Positions 1-6,877 are shown, counted from the stretch's first letter. The stretch: 10,263 nucleotides of DNA from an uncultured Veillonellaceae bacterium (GCA_900546795.1 UREG01000058.1:1-10263); one strand, 5' to 3'. Notes: generated by a model from the sequence alone, not told the origin. Translations and numbers: made by a program.

Positions 1-601
1 CCCCATGATGGTGCGGGATTTTCAGAGCGTGATCAGCAAGGAAGCGCGCCGGCAGATTCTGGAAAAAGAAGGCAAACTTCCGGCGGCGGTGGTTGCCTGC
101 GTCGGCGGCGGTTCCAATGCGATGGGGCTGTTTTATCATTTTATCCCGGATGAAACCGTGCGGCTGATTGGGTGTGAAGCGGCAGGCAAGGGAGTGGATA
201 CGGCCTTTCATGCAGCAACGCTCACTAAAGGAAAATTAGGAATATTCCATGGAATGAAATCATATTTCTGCCAAAATGAAGCGGGGCAGATCGCGCCGGT
301 CTACTCCATTTCGGCCGGTCTGGACTATCCGGGGATCGGGCCGGAACATGCGGCGCTGCATGACAGCGGCCGGGCAGAATATGTGCCGATTACGGACGAT
401 GAAGCTGTGGAAGCGTTTGAGTATTTGGCAAGAACAGAAGGGATTATTTGTGCGATCGAAAGCGCTCATGCCGTAGCGCAGGTAAGAAAAATAGCCGGTT
501 CTATGAGCAAAGAAGATTGTATTATCGTCTGCTTGTCCGGACGGGGAGATAAAGACGTAGCCGCGATTGCCAGATACCGGGGCAAAGCGCTGACAGAATA
601 A
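1..601 (+). CDS. trpB: Tryptophan synthase beta chain, C-terminal half (5' end outside window)
   Basis: PLP enzyme that condenses indole with L-serine to give L-tryptophan, working in an alpha2-beta2 complex with TrpA in the cytoplasm. The reading frame is already open at the left edge (first whole codon at 2-4), so the ATG codons at 5 and 8 are internal. About 200 of roughly 395 residues are present. Visible landmarks are the MVRDFQSV stretch at the left edge, the PLP-phosphate loop GGGSNAMG (around 104-127) and the C-terminal CLSGRGDKD segment, whose Ser contacts the PLP pyridine nitrogen in known structures. The Schiff-base lysine and the N-terminal domain lie upstream and cannot be checked. 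The stop codon TAA is followed 13 nt later by trpA, the standard trpBA order, so co-transcription is expected. Identification is secure. Confidence 0.97.
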   Translation, partial: PMMVRDFQSVISKEARRQILEKEGKLPAAVVACVGGGSNAMGLFYHFIPDETVRLIGCEAAGKGVDTAFHAATLTKGKLGIFHGMKSYFCQNEAGQIAPVYSISAGLDYPGIGPEHAALHDSGRAEYVPITDDEAVEAFEYLARTEGIICAIESAHAVAQVRKIAGSMSKEDCIIVCLSGRGDKDVAAIARYRGKALTE

Positions 602-614
602 GGGGGACACGAAC

Positions 615-1397
615 ATGAATCGAATCAGACAGGCATTTGCAGATCATACCGCATTGATACCGTTTTTGACAGCCGGCGATCCGAATCTGGAAAAGACGGC
701 GGAATATATTGCGGTGCTGGAGAAAGCAGGCGCAGATATCATAGAGATTGGAATTCCTTTTTCGGACCCTATTGCGGAAGGGCCGGTGATTCAGGCGGCA
801 GATACCCGTTCTCTGGCGAACGGCACTTCTGTAAAGGATATATTCGCTCTGGTACGGAAGGTGCGGCAGACTTCCTCTATCCCATTGGTATTGATGACGT
901 ATGCCAATCCGGTCTTTTATTATGGCTATGACGCCTTTTTTGAAGAAGCGGCCAAAGCGGGAGCAGATGGGATCATCATTCCGGATATGCCGCTGGAAGA
1001 ACGGGAAGAAGCGGCGGTGCCGGCAGCAAAACAGGGAATTACCATGATCTCGATGGCAGCGCCTAATTCCGATTCGCGGCTGCAGGCGATTGCCAGCGGA
1101 GCAGAAGGCTTTGTATACGCCGTTTCTTCTGCCGGAGTGACGGGCATGCGGGATACGATTACAACGGATATTCAGCAATTTACCGCCTCGATCCGCCGGT
1201 ATACAGAAACGCCGGTTGCGGTTGGCTTTGGCATACATACGCCAGAACAGGCGAAAGAAATTGGCCGGTATGCGGACGGGGTTATCGTGGGAAGCGGCAT
1301 CGTTCAGATCATCGCCGAACACGGAACAGAAGCGGCGGAACCCTTGTTCCAATATGTGTCTTCCCTGCGGGCGGCTTTAGACGAAATAGAGAAGTGA
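615..1397 (+). CDS. trpA: Tryptophan synthase alpha chain
   Basis: Cleaves indole-3-glycerol phosphate to indole and glyceraldehyde 3-phosphate and channels indole to TrpB. It encodes 260 residues, close to the roughly 268 of enterobacterial TrpA, and forms a TIM barrel. The ATG at 615 has an AGGGGG ribosome binding site at 601-606 that overlaps the trpB stop codon. The N-terminal LIPFLTAGDP motif is present, followed by EIGIPFSDP carrying the catalytic Glu44 (Glu49 in Salmonella). The mobile loop AGVTGMRD has Thr176, equivalent to Thr183, and GFGI lies near the phosphate site. One departure is at the second catalytic acid, Asp60 in Salmonella: here it is Glu55, in PIAEGPVIQ. The rest of the active site looks intact, so the gene is probably functional. 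It is the last gene of the operon, with an intrinsic terminator 10 nt after the stop. Confidence 0.98.
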   Translation: MNRIRQAFADHTALIPFLTAGDPNLEKTAEYIAVLEKAGADIIEIGIPFSDPIAEGPVIQAADTRSLANGTSVKDIFALVRKVRQTSSIPLVLMTYANPVFYYGYDAFFEEAAKAGADGIIIPDMPLEEREEAAVPAAKQGITMISMAAPNSDSRLQAIASGAEGFVYAVSSAGVTGMRDTITTDIQQFTASIRRYTETPVAVGFGIHTPEQAKEIGRYADGVIVGSGIVQIIAEHGTEAAEPLFQYVSSLRAALDEIEK

Positions 1398-1406
1398 GAA
1401 CCACAG

Positions 1407-1431
1407 ACCTGCTGGCAACAGCAGGTTTTTT
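1407..1431 (+). terminator. Rho-independent terminator of the trp operon
   Basis: A perfect 8-bp stem, ACCTGCTG (1407-1414) with CAGCAGGT (1419-1426), is closed by a GCAA tetraloop of the stable GNRA type and followed by a run of six T (1426-1431, the first also in the stem). It lies 10 nt after the trpA stop codon, so it should end the trp transcript and isolate the nucleotidase gene downstream. Confidence 0.92.
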
Positions 1432-1439
1432 CTATTTTT

Positions 1440-1448
1440 TGGTATACT
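1440..1448 (+). promoter_or_regulatory. Candidate extended -10 promoter for the 5'-nucleotidase
   Basis: The sequence TGGTATACT fits an extended -10 element (TGnTATAAT with one mismatch) and sits immediately after the trp terminator, where a new promoter is needed. No convincing -35 box lies 16-18 bp upstream, which extended -10 promoters can tolerate. Transcription would start near 1455, giving a leader of only about 14 nt that begins at the ribosome binding site. This is a sequence-only suggestion; readthrough of the terminator is the alternative. Confidence 0.35.
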
Positions 1449-1468
1449 ATAAGGAAAGGAGGCGAAAA

Positions 1469-3097
1469 ATGATGTGGAAGAGGAGGAGTATGGCGCTGCT
1501 GCTGGCAGGGCTGTTTTTCTTTGGATATGATGGGTACAGCGCGGATAAGGATATCGTCATTTTATATACGAATGATATTCACTGCGGCGTGCAGGATAAT
1601 GAAGGATTGGCGGCACTGGTGTATTATAAGGAGAAAATGAAAGAGGAAACACCGTATGTGGCGCTGGTCGATGCCGGCGACGCGATTCAGGGAACGGCGC
1701 TGGGATTTTTGACAAAAGGCGAAGCGATGATTCGGCTGATGAATGCGGCGGGATATGATGTGGCGATACCGGGAAACCATGAATTTGATTATGGAATGAA
1801 CCAGTTCCTAGCATTGGCAGGTCAGCTGAACGGCGGATATTACAGCGCCAATATACGGAACAGACAAACGGGGGACTATCTTTTGCCGCCGTATAAACTG
1901 ATGGAATTTGGCGGGACGAAGATCGCGTTTGTCGGGATAACGACACCGGATACTCTGCAATCTTCCACCCCTGTATTTTTTCAAGACGGCAGGGGGCAAT
2001 ACATCTATTCCTTTGGACAAGAAGACGGCGGCAGGCGGCTGTATGCGGACGTCCAGCGGGCGGTAGATCAGGCAAAAGCGGACGGAGCGGAATATGTCAT
2101 TGCGGTAGCGCATATGGGGATCGGCGGCGTGCCGGAGATATGGAGCAGCGCGGCGCTTGTACGCCATACCCGGGATATCGACGCGGTTATCGACGGACAT
2201 TCTCATGAAATCAATGAAACTACAATCGTGCAGAACAAAGAGAATGAGCCGGTGCCGATCACACAGACCGGTACTAAGTTAAAGCGCATCGGAAAAATGA
2301 CGGTCGGGACGACGGGGCGCATCAAAATGAAGCTGCTTTCAGGCATTCAGGGCAGGGATAAAAAAATGCAGCAGCATATTGACGAAGAAACGTCGCGGTT
2401 GGAGACCGTCCTGGCGCAGCCGGTTGGCTGGGCGGATACGCCGTTATACAGCTATGATCCGGAAACGGGCAAACGGCTGGTGCGAAACAGTGAAACAAAT
2501 TTGGGCGATCTGGTTGCTGACGCTCATCGGGCGGTACTGCATACCGATATTGCACTGTACAACGGCGGAGGGGTGCGCGGTTCACTGCCGCAGGGACAAA
2601 TCATGTACCGCAATATGATGGAGGTACTGCCTTTTGGCAACGATGCAGCCGCGATCGAAGCGACCGGACAGGATATTTTAAATGCCCTGGAATGGGGCGC
2701 CGCGGCCTATCCCGATGAAGCAGGCGGATTTTTGCAGGTATCCGGGCTGACGTATACGATTGACGCCGATACGCCCTCTTCTGTCGTATGCGATGAATGG
2801 GGACAATTTGTGCGGGTAGCCGGACCGTACCGCGTCCGCAATGTAACGATAGGAGGGAAGCCTCTGGAACGCAGCCGGGTGTATACGGTTGGCGGCACGG
2901 CATATATTTTGCAGAACGGTGGCAATGGATTTACGATGTTTTCTCAGGCAAAACAAGTGCCGCGGGAAGCGCTGACGGAAACAGAAGTCCTGCTCCGATA
3001 TATCAAAGACGAGCTGCAGGGACGGATCGGTTTCGGCTATACGGCGGTGCAGGGACAGGGGCGGATTCGGATAGAAAAAATGGGTAAAATATCTTGA
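1469..3097 (+). CDS. Secreted bifunctional metallophosphatase/5'-nucleotidase (UshA family)
   Basis: Predicted two-metal phosphoesterase exported across the inner membrane, where it would dephosphorylate nucleotides or related phosphate esters for salvage; exact substrate unknown. The start chosen is the ATG at 1469, with a strong AAAGGAGG site at 1455-1462. The frame is open back to 1394, but that extension would cross the trp terminator. It gives 542 residues. Residues 1-25 form a signal peptide (KRR, hydrophobic core, likely cleavage after GYSA) with no lipobox. The metallophosphatase domain (about 28-300) has the metal ligands in order: TNDIH (Asp36, His38), DAGD (Asp71), GNHE (Asn103, His104), His215 and GHSH (His244, His246). 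The 5'-nucleotidase C-terminal domain (about 320-530) shows NLGD at 344, NGGGVRG at 365 and NGGNGF at 483, the substrate-stacking region in UshA. No surface anchor is visible, as expected for a periplasmic protein. It lies between the trp operon and a B12-controlled operon with no clear functional tie to either. Confidence 0.92.
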   Translation: MMWKRRSMALLLAGLFFFGYDGYSADKDIVILYTNDIHCGVQDNEGLAALVYYKEKMKEETPYVALVDAGDAIQGTALGFLTKGEAMIRLMNAAGYDVAIPGNHEFDYGMNQFLALAGQLNGGYYSANIRNRQTGDYLLPPYKLMEFGGTKIAFVGITTPDTLQSSTPVFFQDGRGQYIYSFGQEDGGRRLYADVQRAVDQAKADGAEYVIAVAHMGIGGVPEIWSSAALVRHTRDIDAVIDGHSHEINETTIVQNKENEPVPITQTGTKLKRIGKMTVGTTGRIKMKLLSGIQGRDKKMQQHIDEETSRLETVLAQPVGWADTPLYSYDPETGKRLVRNSETNLGDLVADAHRAVLHTDIALYNGGGVRGSLPQGQIMYRNMMEVLPFGNDAAAIEATGQDILNALEWGAAAYPDEAGGFLQVSGLTYTIDADTPSSVVCDEWGQFVRVAGPYRVRNVTIGGKPLERSRVYTVGGTAYILQNGGNGFTMFSQAKQVPREALTETEVLLRYIKDELQGRIGFGYTAVQGQGRIRIEKMGKIS

Positions 3098-3123
3098 CAA
3101 AAAAATAAAGTGAATAGTATTCT
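3094..3123 (+). promoter_or_regulatory. Sigma70-type promoter for the cobalamin-regulated operon
   Basis: A perfect -35 box TTGACA (3094-3099) is followed after 18 bp by TATTCT (3118-3123), a 4/6 match to the -10 consensus. The -35 box overlaps the nucleotidase stop codon (3095-3097). The surrounding DNA turns sharply A+T-rich compared with the coding regions on either side. Transcription would begin near 3130 and give a leader of about 415 nt containing the riboswitch. Confidence 0.65.
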
Positions 3124-3130
3124 AATAATA

Positions 3131-3162
3131 AGAAAAATTTCTTTCTCGTGAGAAATATTTCT
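3131..3162 (+). repeat. Two near-identical 12-bp palindromes at the transcription start
   Basis: AGAAAAATTTCT (3131-3142) and AGAAATATTTCT (3151-3162) differ at one base. Each is a perfect 5-2-5 inverted repeat of AGAAA and TTTCT, and their centres are 20 bp apart, about two helical turns. They lie just after the predicted -10 box and before the riboswitch aptamer. The spacing would suit two regulator dimers on the same face of the DNA. Alternatively TTTCTC (3142-3147) can pair with GAGAAA (3150-3155) as a 6-bp RNA hairpin. I do not recognise the motif as the box of a named regulator, and A+T richness makes short palindromes commoner here. Confidence 0.45.
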
Positions 3163-3198
3163 AATCTAGCAAATCAATAAAACTATATATGAATTGAA

Positions 3199-3342
3199 AT
3201 CGGGTGCAGACGCTTAAAAGAGAAATAGGTGAGATTCCTATGCTATCCCGTAGCTGTAATGCGGAGCCGGCTTTCATTAGGTCACTGGAAATACTGGGAA
3301 GACGAAAGCGGCGATGAAGCTAAGCCAGAAGAACTGCCTGAT
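3199..3342 (+). promoter_or_regulatory. Cobalamin riboswitch aptamer
   Basis: mRNA domain that binds cobalamin and lowers expression of the downstream operon. Conserved elements appear in order: GGTGC (3203-3207), the AATAGGTGAGATTCCTATGC segment, CCCGTAGCTGTAA near 3248, GTCACTGG near 3281, GGGAAGAC near 3296, and the B12 box AAGCCAGAAGAACTGCCTG (3322-3340). The closing P1 helix can be drawn as ATCGGG (3199-3204) with CCTGAT (3337-3342), including one G-T pair. The coding frames around it are empty. It precedes a TonB-dependent receptor and an ABC importer, a usual target of this class. Which cobalamin form it prefers (adenosyl or methyl/hydroxo) cannot be settled by eye. Confidence 0.93.
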
Positions 3343-3367
3343 GGATACGTCGAAATAGTCCTGCGAT

Positions 3368-3416
3368 GGAATGGGATGACGGCTATGAAATAGATAGGAA
3401 GGTACCGTTCCATTCC
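3368..3416 (+). promoter_or_regulatory. Hairpin in the riboswitch expression platform
   Basis: GGAATGG (3368-3374) is the exact complement of CCATTCC (3410-3416), enclosing a 35-nt loop that starts GATGACGGCT. It lies between the aptamer and the terminator, where cobalamin riboswitches usually have the P13 hairpin whose loop contacts L5. The loop contains GGCT (3381-3384), complementary to AGCC (3265-3268) in the aptamer arm, which could form part of such a contact. The assignment is tentative. Confidence 0.4.
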
Positions 3417-3427
3417 TGATTTTGTAG

Positions 3428-3461
3428 ACGCTTTCTTTGCATGGCAGAGGAAGCGTTTTTT
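3428..3461 (+). terminator. Riboswitch-controlled intrinsic terminator (attenuator)
   Basis: A 9-bp stem, ACGCTTTCT (3428-3436) with AGGAAGCGT (3448-3456), has one G-T pair and can be extended inside the loop by TGC/GCA. It is followed by a run of six T (3456-3461, the first also in the stem). It lies between the cobalamin aptamer and the receptor gene start, so the switch most likely works by premature transcription termination when cobalamin is plentiful. The 5' arm CGCTTTC (3429-3435) is exactly complementary to GAAAGCG (3304-3310) inside the aptamer, a plausible antiterminator pairing. Confidence 0.88.
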
Positions 3462-3544
3462 ATTGGGATTTTTAGTTTTCCGGCAAGCGAAACCAGGAGA
3501 GCTCGGCCGGGAAGCTGGAAAAAATATAAGATGAGGTGTGGGAA

Positions 3545-5713
3545 ATGAAGAAACAGAAGAAAGTAATGATTTTAGGGGGGGTACTTTGCGCGCTGGCAGG
3601 GAGTATGGTCTATGCGGCAGAAGAAACGCCGTCCTATGAGCTGGAAAGTATTACGGTAGAAGGGCAGGCCGACGTACTTCCCGGCGGTTTGGTCAATACG
3701 CAGGCTAAACTGGGGATCTTGGGCGATAAGAGCGTAATGGATATTCCTTATTCTGAAATGAGCATGACGTCTAAAACGCTGGATACGTTTTATGATCCGA
3801 GCCAGCCTTTGGCCAGTGTGCTCCAAAACAATCCGTCTATCCGCTCCAGCACGAGTTCGCCGATGTATACGGACTTTTCCATGCGCGGCATCAATATGAA
3901 CGGGAACCATATGATGCTCAACGGCATACCAAGCTTATTTTACCAATTTACAACGCCGCCTTCTCATGTGATAGAACGGATTGATATCACTTCCGGTCCG
4001 AACGCAGGCGTAAACGGTGTGAGCATGTCCAATAACGGTACGAACAGCGGGGCGACTCCGGCTCCGGGCACGATTAATATCGTAACGAAACGGGCCGGTG
4101 AAGACCCGGTTACCCGGTATACGCAGACCTTTTCCGGACGGAGCAATCTGGGCGAATTTATCGATGTAGGCCGCCGGTTCGGTGAAGATAATGAATGGGG
4201 ACTGCGCATCAATGCGGAATATATGGACGGCGGATTGGCGCTGCCGGGAGCTTCGAAAGAAGAACGGAATATTTTCTTTAATTTGGATCATAAGGGAAGA
4301 AAGAGCACGACGAATTTATTTGCCGGGCATTTTGACCTGCGTGTAGACGGCGGACAGCGGTGGTTTACCTTTGCAGGAAGCGGCAGCACCTTGCCTGGAG
4401 CGCCGGATTCCAAAAAGAATTACGACTTCAAAGAAACGACAAAATGGGTTCATGGCTATATCATGACCTTGAACCATGAACAGAATATGAACGACGATTG
4501 GGCATGGTTCGTCAATGCAGGTCAGTCCAGACGAAGCGGGAATAAATACAATTCGTCTTCCGCGCTGAAATTTGACGACAACGGAAATTTTGTCAGCGAC
4601 AATGTGGCCAATGCGCAGAACGAAGAAGGGCGCAATGCATATGCGCAGATCGGGATCAAAGGCACATTTGAAACGGGCGAAGTCAAACACAACGTATCGC
4701 TGGCAGTGGACCGGTCGTGGGCCAGATACTGGAACGACAGCCACAATAGCGAAAAAGGGCTGATCGGCGGCGGTATTTATGACGGAGTCGTACATTTGCC
4801 GGGATTCTATCCGCTTCCGACCATGCGGTACGCCGCGCCGCAGTGGGAAGAAACCAACGTAGGCATTACGCTGGCGGATTCTTTGGAATACGGCAAATGG
4901 GAAGTTTTGCTTGCCGCTTCAAGAAAGCATGAAAGCTTCACCAACTATGCGAATAATACGCATTTTACCAACGATGACATTTTGCCGACGTACGGCCTGG
5001 TATACAAACCTAACGGCAAGGTATCGCTCTATGCAGGTCATACGGAAAGCTTCTCCCGCGGAGCGTTTGTTTCCGATGCAAAATACATTAATCAGGGCGA
5101 AACAATGCCGCCTGTATCGAGCGAACAGAATGAAATCGGGGTAAAATGGCAGAACGGCAGCCTGCTGACGACGCTGAGTTATTTTGATATTGATGAAGCA
5201 AACAACATTGACGTAGACTTGGGCGAAGGCAAACTTCTCTACGCATCGGACGGCAAGAACAAATATAAAGGCGTAGAATTGACGGTCAATGGGAAAATGG
5301 CGGAAAAATGGACGGTGACCGGCGGTCTCTTGTATCTGGATGCAAAACGAGATCATACAAAAGGCGGTGCGTCGGACGGCAAATTCGTCAACGGCGTTTC
5401 CAAATGGAGTACGGTGCTGGGCGTAGAATATGCACCGAATCAGGATTGGGGAATCGTAGCGCGGGCAATCTGGAATGATAAAGCCTATATCGACAACTCA
5501 AAAGCCATCGGAGGAAAAACGGAAATTCCGTCTTGGGTATCCGTGGACATGGGCGTACATTACAAAACGGCGTTCAACGACGTCCCTGTTACGCTGTCGG
5601 CCATGTGCTATAATGTATTCGATAAAGATTACTGGATGGGCCGGGGAAGTTCGACGACGTTTGGCCTTTCCATGCCGAGAACTTATATGTTCTCCGCGCA
5701 GTTTGATTTCTGA
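3545..5713 (+). CDS. TonB-dependent outer-membrane receptor, cobalamin-regulated
   Basis: Outer-membrane gated channel that takes up a scarce chelate using energy passed on by TonB-ExbBD, none of which is in the window. The chosen start is the ATG at 3545, 8 nt after GAGG (3533-3536); an in-frame GTG at 3536 overlaps that site and is less likely. It encodes 722 residues. Residues 1-24 are a signal peptide (KKQKK, hydrophobic core, cleavage near VYA-AEE). A TonB-box-like ESITVEG follows at 34-40. The plug domain (about 50-185) contains DFSMRGINMNG, RIDITSGPNAG and INIVTKR. The remainder is a 22-strand-type barrel ending in the outer-membrane sorting signature with terminal Phe (QFDF). A stretch rich in Asn, Ser, Gly and Thr (about 157-172) lies between GPNAG and INIVTKR. 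The sequence style is closer to siderophore receptors than to E. coli BtuB (about 614 residues), but the riboswitch and the importer genes behind it favour a corrinoid. Cargo is inferred, not shown. Confidence 0.93.
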   Translation: MKKQKKVMILGGVLCALAGSMVYAAEETPSYELESITVEGQADVLPGGLVNTQAKLGILGDKSVMDIPYSEMSMTSKTLDTFYDPSQPLASVLQNNPSIRSSTSSPMYTDFSMRGINMNGNHMMLNGIPSLFYQFTTPPSHVIERIDITSGPNAGVNGVSMSNNGTNSGATPAPGTINIVTKRAGEDPVTRYTQTFSGRSNLGEFIDVGRRFGEDNEWGLRINAEYMDGGLALPGASKEERNIFFNLDHKGRKSTTNLFAGHFDLRVDGGQRWFTFAGSGSTLPGAPDSKKNYDFKETTKWVHGYIMTLNHEQNMNDDWAWFVNAGQSRRSGNKYNSSSALKFDDNGNFVSDNVANAQNEEGRNAYAQIGIKGTFETGEVKHNVSLAVDRSWARYWNDSHNSEKGLIGGGIYDGVVHLPGFYPLPTMRYAAPQWEETNVGITLADSLEYGKWEVLLAASRKHESFTNYANNTHFTNDDILPTYGLVYKPNGKVSLYAGHTESFSRGAFVSDAKYINQGETMPPVSSEQNEIGVKWQNGSLLTTLSYFDIDEANNIDVDLGEGKLLYASDGKNKYKGVELTVNGKMAEKWTVTGGLLYLDAKRDHTKGGASDGKFVNGVSKWSTVLGVEYAPNQDWGIVARAIWNDKAYIDNSKAIGGKTEIPSWVSVDMGVHYKTAFNDVPVTLSAMCYNVFDKDYWMGRGSSTTFGLSMPRTYMFSAQFDF

Positions 5714-5746
5714 TATACGGTAATAATAGAAAACGAGTAAAGGCGT

Positions 5747-5773
5747 CCCAGGAGAAGCTGTGCTTTTCCTGGG
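5747..5773 (+). terminator. Intercistronic hairpin, partial terminator or RNA-processing element
   Basis: A 12-bp stem, CCCAGGAGAAGC (5747-5758) with GCTTTTCCTGGG (5762-5773), is closed by a TGT triloop and contains one G-T pair. The tail is CTTGTCTTG, a poor U-tract, so full termination is doubtful. It sits 33 nt after the receptor stop and 21 nt before the binding-protein start. It could thin out transcription or protect the receptor mRNA from 3' decay, giving more receptor than importer. Confidence 0.55.
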
Positions 5774-5783
5774 CTTGTCTTGC

Positions 5784-5788
5784 AGGAG
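5784..5788 (+). promoter_or_regulatory. Ribosome binding site that sets the binding-protein start
   Basis: AGGAG lies 6 nt before the GTG at 5795, which is in frame with the lipoprotein signal. The in-frame ATG at 5810 is 21 nt away and has no ribosome binding site of its own; the TTG at 5780 lies upstream of this site. Confidence 0.7.
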
Positions 5789-5794
5789 CGAAAT

Positions 5795-6865
5795 GTGGCG
5801 CAAAAGAATATGAAGAAATTTCTCATCATGCTGCTGGCAGGGCTGAACCTGCTGCTGGCCGGCTGCGGCGGATCGAGCGGCAGCAGTTCGGAGGCGGAGC
5901 AGGAGCAAGTGACGGTAACAGATAGTTTGGGAAGAACCGTCGTGCTTCCTCGGGTAGTAACGCGGGCCGTGGTGGTCAATCGATATAATATGGAAGTAGT
6001 AAAATCGCTGGGGGCGGCTTCGGCAGTCGTCGGTGCAGATTATGGGATTTATCAGGATCAGGCGGCATATGGCTCGTTGTTTGACCGCAGCCAAGTTGTC
6101 GCCAAAAGTCAGAATGAATTGAATTATGAAAAAATCATTGAGCTGACGCCGCAGGTGCTGGTGATTACCAGTAACGGCGCTTGGGAAGACGCGGTAAAAA
6201 AATTATCTCCTTTTGGGATACAAGTGGTCGTTATGGACGCGTATTATACGGACCAGTTTGCGCAGACGTATCGGCTGGCCGGCTCGGTGTTTCATAAAGA
6301 AAAAGAAGCGGAAGATTTCATCGCATATTTTCAGGACAAGATTTCTTATGTAGAGCAGCAATTGCGGGACGTACCGAAAAAGCGAGTGTATTTTGAATAT
6401 AAACGGCCGGGCGTGACGACGGTGCCGGGCGATTATTTTTTCTATATGATCGAATATGCCCATGGCGATAATATTTTTAAAGACGCAAAAGGAACAGATA
6501 TCGATATAGAAGCGGTGGTGGAACGGAACCCGGAAGCGATTATCAAAGTAGGCGAAGCGGGAGCCGATCCTTCCTATATGCCGCCGGCAAAAGAAGAATT
6601 TGAACGAAGAATACAGGCGCTGACGGCGCGGCCCGGCTGGGATACGATCGATGCGGTGCAGCATGGGCGGATACTTTTATTGTCCCAATATGTGCACGGC
6701 GCTGCGTCCAAGCTGCTGGGTAGTTTGTATATCGCTAAGTTTTTATATCCGGAATATTTGCCGGATCTTCATCCGGAAGAAGCGTACCGCACGTGGGTGA
6801 CGTCGTATCAGGGACTTCCGTATATGCCGGGGCATACGTATCCCGCGTTTACTTTAGAAGAATAG
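5795..6865 (+). CDS. ABC transporter substrate-binding lipoprotein (BtuF/FecB type)
   Basis: Periplasmic capture protein that hands its ligand to the permease and ATPase encoded next. The GTG start at 5795 gives 356 residues. The N-terminus has KK, a hydrophobic stretch and the lipobox LLAGC, so Cys24 would be lipidated and the protein tethered to the inner membrane. A short Gly/Ser-rich linker leads to a helical-backbone periplasmic binding domain of the Peripla_BP_2 family (about 35-330). It opens with VTVTDSLGRTVVLP, the usual first strand of this family, and continues with NYEKIIELTPQVLVIT and GWDTIDAVQHGRILLL near the end. The family carries cobalamin, haem and ferric siderophores, so sequence alone does not name the ligand. 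At 356 residues it is longer than E. coli BtuF (about 266). Position after a cobalamin-riboswitch-controlled receptor and before BtuC/BtuD-type genes supports a corrinoid. The permease starts 12 nt after the stop. Confidence 0.9.
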   Translation: MAQKNMKKFLIMLLAGLNLLLAGCGGSSGSSSEAEQEQVTVTDSLGRTVVLPRVVTRAVVVNRYNMEVVKSLGAASAVVGADYGIYQDQAAYGSLFDRSQVVAKSQNELNYEKIIELTPQVLVITSNGAWEDAVKKLSPFGIQVVVMDAYYTDQFAQTYRLAGSVFHKEKEAEDFIAYFQDKISYVEQQLRDVPKKRVYFEYKRPGVTTVPGDYFFYMIEYAHGDNIFKDAKGTDIDIEAVVERNPEAIIKVGEAGADPSYMPPAKEEFERRIQALTARPGWDTIDAVQHGRILLLSQYVHGAASKLLGSLYIAKFLYPEYLPDLHPEEAYRTWVTSYQGLPYMPGHTYPAFTLEE

Positions 6866-6877
6866 GCAGGTTTCTTT

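Noticed and set aside
522..1352. Long open frame on the - strand opposite trpA
   Set aside because: It is fully antisense to a well-recognised gene, is rich in Arg, His and Cys with no recognisable domain, and has no sensible operon context.
1394..1468. N-terminal extension of the nucleotidase to a GTG overlapping the trpA stop
   Set aside because: It would run through the trp terminator and has no ribosome binding site; the ATG at 1469 follows AAAGGAGG and starts a normal signal peptide.
3112..3122. GAATA-G-TATTC inverted repeat overlapping the -10 box as a Fur-type operator
   Set aside because: The symmetry is perfect over 5-1-5 but the outer positions do not match the 7-1-7 Fur consensus, and half of the repeat is the -10 box itself.
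5498..6094. Open frame on the - strand across the receptor end and the binding-protein start
   Set aside because: It reads through two well-supported genes on the other strand and its product resembles no family.
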